From Methylophaga sp. (GTDB taxonomy: Bacteria; Pseudomonadota; Gammaproteobacteria; Nitrosococcales; Methylophagaceae): a stretch of 64,000 nucleotides of DNA. Shown here piece after piece: positions 59,411 to 64,000 of this stretch (position 1 is its first letter; each line of letters starts with the position of its first letter). Under the pieces are notes generated by a model that did no database searches, was not told the DNA's origin, and was given only the letters and a program-made list of their open reading frames with translations. Position numbers and translations under genes: made by a program. Where the stretch lies: NCBI GenBank assembly GCA_011053005.1, contig DRHW01000032.1, positions 105,027 to 169,026 on the forward strand. Reading direction: 5' to 3'.

Positions 59411-60709
59411 ATGACCAAACGATGGTTAATGGCATTAGGATTATTAGTTTCAGTATTTTCTTGGCAGGCACATGCCGAATTAGTCATTGAAATAACCGGT
59501 GGCTCTGAAGTGGCATTACCAATAGCATTAGTGCCTTTTGGTATTTCTGGCCCAGCTGGTCCTGTAGACATGTCAGAAGTTATTCGTAATGACTTAGCTG
59601 GGAGTGGTCGATTTGCCCCATTGGCAAAACAGGACCTTATTTCGCAGCCACACGAACAAGCTGAAGTCAATTTTGCAGATTGGCGTTTATTAAAAGCAGA
59701 AGGGTTATTAGTAGGTAAGGTTAACAGTGTTGATGGTCAAACTTATGACGTACAATTCCAATTATTTGATGTCTATAAAGGTCAACAATTAGTAGGTAAG
59801 CGCTATCAAGTGCCTGCATCGGGTTTGCGTCGTTTAGCTCATCAAATTGCGGATCAAGTCTATCAAGCATTAACCGGAGATATAGGCGTATTTGCAACGC
59901 GTTTAGCATTTGTAACGGTTATTAAAAATAACGATGGAAGCAAGCGTTTTGCATTGCAGGTATCTGATGCTGATGGTGCTAATCCACGTACAGTGCTGCA
60001 GTCTAAAGAGCCTATTATGTCGCCAAATTGGTCACCTGATGGTGAGCGTTTAAGCTATGTATCATTTGAAAACGGTAAAACAGAAATATTTGTTCAAGAA
60101 ATGACCAGTGGTCGTCGCGATTCAGTTGCATCATTCAAAGGTATCAATAGTGCGCCATCATGGTCACCTGATGGTAAAAAATTAGCGTTAACCTTATCGA
60201 AAGGCGGTAATCCTGAAATCTATATCTTAAATGTCGCAACGGGTAATTTATCGCGAGTAACGCATAACTCACAATCTATAGATACTGAGGCGGTATGGTT
60301 GCCAAATGGTAAGGAGATTTTATTTACATCCGATCGAGGTGGTAAACCACAAATTTACAAAGTGTCTATTGATGGTGGCCAAGCAACACGAGTCACATTT
60401 GAAGGAAACTATAACTCATCGCCAGATGTATCACCTGATGGACGTTTTCTTGCGATGGTACACGGCGTGAGTGGAAGATATTATATTGCAGTACAAGATT
60501 TAGCATCAGGTGCGGTTCAAGTCTTGACTGAAACAGGGCGTGATGAATCACCGAGCTTTGCGCCTAATAGTCGTATGATTTTGTACGCTACGGAAAGAAA
60601 TGGTAAAGGGGTATTAGCCGCTGTGTCGGTTGATGGTCGTATTCAACAACGTTTAGGAGAAGCAGGGATTGACGTACGCGAACCCGCTTGGTCACCAATA
60701 AGAAAATAG
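59411..60709 (+). CDS. tolB: Tol-Pal system periplasmic protein TolB
   Basis: 432 residues. Signal peptide MTKRWLMALGLLVSVFSWQA with AHA cleavage. N-terminal alpha/beta domain to about 165, then a six-bladed propeller of PD40 repeats: PNWSPDGERLSYVSF, PSWSPDGKKLALTLS, AVWLPNGKEILFTSD, PDVSPDGRFLAMVH, PSFAPNSRMILYAT. Links TolA to Pal. Confidence 0.97.
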   Translation: MTKRWLMALGLLVSVFSWQAHAELVIEITGGSEVALPIALVPFGISGPAGPVDMSEVIRNDLAGSGRFAPLAKQDLISQPHEQAEVNFADWRLLKAEGLLVGKVNSVDGQTYDVQFQLFDVYKGQQLVGKRYQVPASGLRRLAHQIADQVYQALTGDIGVFATRLAFVTVIKNNDGSKRFALQVSDADGANPRTVLQSKEPIMSPNWSPDGERLSYVSFENGKTEIFVQEMTSGRRDSVASFKGINSAPSWSPDGKKLALTLSKGGNPEIYILNVATGNLSRVTHNSQSIDTEAVWLPNGKEILFTSDRGGKPQIYKVSIDGGQATRVTFEGNYNSSPDVSPDGRFLAMVHGVSGRYYIAVQDLASGAVQVLTETGRDESPSFAPNSRMILYATERNGKGVLAAVSVDGRIQQRLGEAGIDVREPAWSPIRK

Positions 60710-60770
60710 AAAAGCAACGAAGTAACAAAGCAACACAAAATAACAAATAACACGCTTCAAGGAGCACTTT

Positions 60771-61352
60771 ATGAAAGTAATTAATTTAGTAACAGTATCA
60801 TTATTGCTTATGGCTATATCAGGCTGTAGCAGTTTAGGTTCTAGTAAAAAAGACGCAGATTCAATGCAAGGTGATGTAGCCGTTGAAGATCGTAATGCAG
60901 ATTCTTCTGGCCTTGAAGGCGGCAGAGCTTACGGTTCTGATATGAATTCAGAAAAACAAGTCGTCGTCGGCGAGGATGGCTACCAAGATGCTCAATTTAA
61001 TGATCCATCTAGTCCACTATCACACCGTGTCGTGTACTTCGATTATGATAGCAGCTCAGTCAGAGCAGAAGATTTACCTATCTTAGAAGCGCATGCCGCT
61101 TATTTAAGTGCTCATCCAAACGTAAACATTCGTGTGGAAGGACATACTGATGATCGTGGATCTCGTGAATATAACTTAGCGTTAGGTGAACGTCGTGCTT
61201 TAGCGATTCGCCAAATCTTAATGTTACAAGGTGCGAGCATTAATCAATTCCAAGTAACTAGCTATGGTGAAGAACGCCTAGCTGCAGAAGGTTATGATGA
61301 ATCTGTTTGGTCAAAAAACCGCCGCGTAGAATTAACTTACTTAGGACGATAA
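60771..61352 (+). CDS. pal: Peptidoglycan-associated lipoprotein Pal
   Basis: 193 residues. Lipoprotein signal with lipobox ISGC near residue 19 and Ser at +2 for outer-membrane sorting. A disordered linker follows, then an OmpA-like domain VVYFDYDSSSVRAEDLPIL and VRVEGHTDDRGSREYNLALG that binds diaminopimelate of peptidoglycan. SD AAGGAG lies 8 bases before ATG. Its stop abuts the cpoB start. Confidence 0.97.
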   Translation: MKVINLVTVSLLLMAISGCSSLGSSKKDADSMQGDVAVEDRNADSSGLEGGRAYGSDMNSEKQVVVGEDGYQDAQFNDPSSPLSHRVVYFDYDSSSVRAEDLPILEAHAAYLSAHPNVNIRVEGHTDDRGSREYNLALGERRALAIRQILMLQGASINQFQVTSYGEERLAAEGYDESVWSKNRRVELTYLGR

Positions 61353-62180
61353 ATGATGAAAATGTTGACTCAAAAAGCCGTAGTGATTGCCATGATGTTA
61401 TCACCGATAATGTCGAACGTCGTTCTGGCTGATGAAGCAGCATTATCACAGCGTATTGATCGTTTGGAACGGATTATCCAAGGACAGGGCCTAGTATCTT
61501 TACTAGGCCGTGTTGATCAGCAACAAAATGAAATTAAAAAACTGAATGGCGATAATGAATCATTACGCCATGAAATTGAATCAATGAAAAAGCAGCAACG
61601 TGAGCTTTATCTTGATATCGATCAACGATTACAAAACCAGGCTGCAGCAACACAAGCGCCTGCTGTGATGCCACAAGATAATCAACAGGCATTACCTAAC
61701 ACGAATTCATCTGTAAATGATGCAGGTCTTGAATCTGTCGACCAAGCATTAAATACAAGTACGCAACAACCTGAAGGTTCGCCGGTCGCTGTTGAAAATG
61801 GCGAGGCAGCCTATCAAGCTGCTTTACAAATACTGCGTAGTGGTCAGTATGAGCAGGCGGTTGCAGCATTATCTGCTTTTCCAACTCAATATCCTCAAAG
61901 CAGTTATTTGCCAAATGCCTATTACTGGCAAGGTGAAGCTAATTATGTGCTTCGTCACTTTGAAGCGGCAATAACTGCATTCCAAACTGTTATTGATACC
62001 TATCCTGCAAGTACAAAAGTAGCTGACTCTATGTTGAAGCTAGGTTTCAGCCAATATGAGCTAGGCAATGTTGATGCAGCAAAACTGACTTTAAATAATG
62101 TAATGCAGCAATATTCAAATACATCTGCCGCTAAGTTATCAAAAGTAAGATTAGATCGTATTAAAGAAGAAACACGATAA
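61353..62180 (+). CDS. cpoB: Cell division coordinator CpoB (YbgF)
   Basis: 275 residues. Signal peptide to about residue 26 (VLADEA). Coiled-coil trimerisation helix about 30-95 (LSQRIDRLERIIQGQGLVSL, IKKLNGDNESLRHEIESMKK). Gln/Pro-rich linker, then three TPR units from YQAALQILRSGQYEQAVAAL to AAKLSKVRLDRIKEE. Couples Tol-Pal action to wall synthesis by PBP1B in E. coli. Start could be ATG 61353 or 61356. Confidence 0.94.
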   Translation: MMKMLTQKAVVIAMMLSPIMSNVVLADEAALSQRIDRLERIIQGQGLVSLLGRVDQQQNEIKKLNGDNESLRHEIESMKKQQRELYLDIDQRLQNQAAATQAPAVMPQDNQQALPNTNSSVNDAGLESVDQALNTSTQQPEGSPVAVENGEAAYQAALQILRSGQYEQAVAALSAFPTQYPQSSYLPNAYYWQGEANYVLRHFEAAITAFQTVIDTYPASTKVADSMLKLGFSQYELGNVDAAKLTLNNVMQQYSNTSAAKLSKVRLDRIKEETR

Positions 62181-62203
62181 GCCCTTAGGCGAAAGAGGTT
62201 GCT

Positions 62204-62845
62204 ATGGCGCAGTGTCGTATTACAGAAATTTTTTATTCTTTACAAGGTGAGACGCGTACCGTTGGTCTGCCAACCGTTTTCGTTCGTTTAACGGGATGTC
62301 CATTACGCTGCGGTTATTGTGATACTGCTTATGCATTTACCGGCGGCGAAAAGATGGAAATCGCAGATATTGTGAAAACAGTTTCAGCTTATAATCCCCG
62401 TTATGTCACCGTTACCGGCGGTGAACCGTTAGCCCAACAAACATGTTTCCAATTATTGACCGCTTTATGTGATCTTAATGTCGAAGTTTCTTTGGAAACG
62501 AGCGGTGCGATCGATATAACGGCCGTTGACCCACGCGTTGTTTGTGTCATGGATCTCAAAACACCTGCTTCAGGTGAAGAAAGCAAAAACAAATACAGCA
62601 ATATCGAACAATTGAAAGCTCAAGATCAAATCAAATTTGTCATTTGTAACCGTGATGATTACGACTGGTCTTGCCAGAAGTTAGCTGAATATAATCTTAT
62701 CGATCGTTGCGAAATACTATTTTCTCCCATTCATGGCAAATTGAATCCAGCAGATCTAGCTGAATGGATTATTGAAGATAATTTAGCCGTTCGTATGCAA
62801 ATACAAATGCATAAATATTTATGGAATGATGAGCAGGGTCGATGA
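62204..62845 (+). CDS. queE: 7-carboxy-7-deazaguanine synthase QueE
   Basis: 213 residues, radical SAM enzyme that makes 7-carboxy-7-deazaguanine from 6-carboxy-tetrahydropterin. [20 protein letters not shown], then the cluster motif CPLRCGYC, then [14 protein letters not shown] and [11 protein letters not shown]. Overlaps queC by 4 bp. SD AGAGG lies upstream. Confidence 0.95.
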   Translation: MAQCRITEIFYSLQGETRTVGLPTVFVRLTGCPLRCGYCDTAYAFTGGEKMEIADIVKTVSAYNPRYVTVTGGEPLAQQTCFQLLTALCDLNVEVSLETSGAIDITAVDPRVVCVMDLKTPASGEESKNKYSNIEQLKAQDQIKFVICNRDDYDWSCQKLAEYNLIDRCEILFSPIHGKLNPADLAEWIIEDNLAVRMQIQMHKYLWNDEQGR

Positions 62846-63513
62846 AACGAGCAGTCATACTCTTATCTGGTGGACTTGATTCCGTAACCGTTCTTGCTAT
62901 GGCTAAAAGCCAAGGCTTCGAGTGTTATACCTTAAGCTTTAATTACGGTCAGCGTCATGATTCAGAATTAGCTGCTTCAGCTAAATTATCAGTATCACAT
63001 GGCGCCATTGAACATAAAGTAATCAATATAGATTTACGTGCCATTGGTGGTTCAGCCCTAACAGATGATAATTTTGCTGTACCTGAACAAGAACAACAAG
63101 GCATTCCAATCACCTACGTGCCGGCACGTAATACTGTCTTTCTATCAATTGCATTAGGTTGGGCTGAAGTATTAAATGCTCAAGCTATATATGTAGGTGT
63201 CAACGCCGTTGATTATTCTGGTTATCCAGATTGCCGACCAGACTTTATTGCAGCATTTGAGACGCTGGCTAATCTTGCCACTAAAGCTGGAGTTGAAGGC
63301 AATAAGCTTACAATTCATGCTCCACTAATAGATATGACTAAAGCCGAAATTATTCAGCAAGGCATAAAATTAGGCATCGATTACAGTCAAACTGTTTCAT
63401 GCTATCAAGCAGATAATAATGGTAACGCGTGTGGACGATGCGATTCATGCCGCTTGAGACGACAAGGATTCGAACAGGCTGGAGTTAGCGATCCTACTTC
63501 GTATCAAATATAA
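62842..63513 (+). CDS. queC: 7-cyano-7-deazaguanine synthase QueC
   Basis: 223 residues. ATP-PPi loop [62 protein letters not shown] and a C-terminal zinc site [14 protein letters not shown] with an upstream Cys in TVSCYQ. Converts the carboxy to the nitrile in queuosine synthesis. Last gene of the tol-que run. Confidence 0.97.
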   Translation: MKRAVILLSGGLDSVTVLAMAKSQGFECYTLSFNYGQRHDSELAASAKLSVSHGAIEHKVINIDLRAIGGSALTDDNFAVPEQEQQGIPITYVPARNTVFLSIALGWAEVLNAQAIYVGVNAVDYSGYPDCRPDFIAAFETLANLATKAGVEGNKLTIHAPLIDMTKAEIIQQGIKLGIDYSQTVSCYQADNNGNACGRCDSCRLRRQGFEQAGVSDPTSYQI

Positions 63514-63606
63514 ATTAACCTTTACATGGTGTGAAAAGACATCATGCAGTACACAAATAAACGCACAATCTCCTTATATTGATAACTTCCGAATGGATAT
63601 TGCAAT

Positions 63607-63664
63607 GTTTATATTAAAGTTCCAGGGCTTTAAGTTATTGCTCTGTAACAAATTTAATATAAAC
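63607..63664. repeat. Long inverted repeat upstream of tRNA-Lys
   Basis: GTTTATATTAAA and TTTAATATAAAC are perfect 12-bp arms; just inside, GTTCCAG and CTGTAAC extend the pairing with one mismatch and a bulge. It lies in the 240-bp gap between queC and tRNA-Lys. It lacks a U-tract. Purpose unknown; a queC transcript end or small RNA is possible. Nothing else recognised in 63514-63710 apart from a short CATGGTGT/ACATCATG hairpin near 63525. Confidence 0.5.
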
Positions 63665-63710
63665 TAACATCACTTAGAGTTGTAAGCTGGAAAAAAAAAT
63701 CTAAAAAAAG

Positions 63711-63738
63711 TTGTTATTTCGTCAAAATAAGGTATTAT
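63711..63738 (+). promoter_or_regulatory. Promoter of tRNA-Lys
   Basis: TTGTTA, 16-base spacer, TATTAT, ending 15 bases before the tRNA. An A-rich stretch lies just upstream (63691-63710), as expected for a strong stable-RNA promoter. Confidence 0.7.
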
Positions 63739-63753
63739 TTCGCCTCTTGGTTT

Positions 63754-63829
63754 GGGCCGTTAGCTCAGTTGGTAGAGCACCGGACTTTTAATCCGATGGT
63801 CCCGCGTTCGAGTCGCGGACGGCCCACCA
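63754..63829 (+). tRNA. tRNA-Lys (anticodon UUU)
   Basis: 76-nt cloverleaf with encoded CCA: acceptor GGGCCGT/ACGGCCC, D-arm TAGCTCAGTTGGTAGAGCA, anticodon loop CTTTTAA (anticodon TTT), T-arm GCGTTCGAGTCGC. Reads AAA/AAG. Confidence 0.97.
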
Positions 63830-63882
63830 AATATAAGAATATTGGTTTGAATTATTTTAGAAATAAGTTTTTAAAATAAAGT

Positions 63883-63910
63883 TTGACAGTTTAGTGAGAG
63901 CCTGTATAAT
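63883..63910 (+). promoter_or_regulatory. Strong promoter of a downstream rRNA operon
   Basis: Consensus TTGACA, 16-base spacer, consensus TATAAT; AT-only sequence just upstream (63850-63882) looks like an UP element. What follows is an rRNA-type leader. Confidence 0.85.
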
Positions 63911-63919
63911 TCTCGCTTC

Positions 63920-63957
63920 TTTGTTGCAGGCAGTAGTGGCAACAAACGCTCTTTAAA
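63920..63957 (+). promoter_or_regulatory. rRNA operon leader: hairpin and boxA
   Basis: TTTGTTGC / GCAACAAA perfect hairpin (63920-63946), then CGCTCTTTAA (63947-63956), the boxA antitermination element of rrn leaders. The 16S gene should begin beyond base 64000. Confidence 0.8.
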
Positions 63958-64000
63958 AAAATAGTATCAAGTAATTTGTGTGGGTACTTTCGTTAGGTCG

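Noticed and set aside
62181..62203. preQ1 riboswitch before queE
   Set aside because: Only 23 bases lie between cpoB and queE; no room for and no sign of the aptamer.

Overview
The window looks like chromosomal DNA of a halophilic or marine gammaproteobacterial methylotroph, most likely Methylophaga or a close relative. Three things point this way. There is a sucrose synthesis/recycling operon (sps-spp-fructokinase-amylosucrase) as in salt-tolerant methylotrophs. There is a tetrahydromethanopterin-type cofactor cluster (mfnB-like, DUF447, dihydropteroate-synthase-like, flavoprotein). The sequence is AT-leaning, with many typical gammaproteobacterial housekeeping blocks (rpsU-dnaG-rpoD, ruvCAB-tolQRAB-pal-cpoB, recF-gyrB). 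The genus is an inference from gene content; no phylogeny was run.

Layout. 1-820: a pirin gene cut by the window edge. 989-6879 (-): sucrose metabolism. 7017-11239 (-): a Sel1/SPOR envelope protein, a DUF5677-like protein, an MFS transporter and a VPLPA-CTERM surface protein whose leader contains a structure resembling a class I cyclic-di-GMP riboswitch. 11341-13893: an accessory island with a structured non-coding stretch and one AT-rich gene for a P-loop ATPase fused to a PD-(D/E)XK nuclease-like domain. It lies beside the 3' end of tRNA-Ile2(CAU). 14067-18431 (-): the macromolecular-synthesis operon rpoD-dnaG-yqeY-rpsU, divergent from tsaD. 19592-23576: DUF2058, plsY and a pterin trio (folB, folK-like, folM) with a MidA-type methyltransferase. 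23637-27154 (-): lipoprotein, gpsA, secB, grxC, rhodanese and an ArsR regulator. 27292-32806 (+): gpmI, an EnvC-like activator, ctpA, yajL and a double-receiver protein. 32803-36078: metR/metE. 36111-39323 (-): the H4MPT cofactor cluster. 39460-46636: NDH-2, cytochrome b561, gyrB, recF with two parS-like sites, a 54-residue rubredoxin and oxyR. 46829-49934 (+): a ThDP enzyme/aldehyde dehydrogenase pair. 49956-63513 (+): glnE, ilvE, yebC, ruvCAB, ybgC-tolQRAB-pal-cpoB and queE-queC. 63754-64000: tRNA-Lys, then the promoter and leader of an rRNA operon whose 16S gene lies beyond the window.

How it fits together. The sucrose genes can build sucrose from UDP-glucose and fructose-6-phosphate and dispose of it through amylosucrase and fructokinase, as expected for a compatible solute. 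The pterin genes and the H4MPT cluster both feed C1-carrier synthesis. Two sites matching the ParB centromere consensus inside recF suggest proximity to the replication origin, although dnaA and dnaN are not next to recF-gyrB. The most unusual parts are the riboswitch-like leader of the CTERM gene and the tRNA-adjacent ATPase-nuclease gene, a candidate single-gene defence system.
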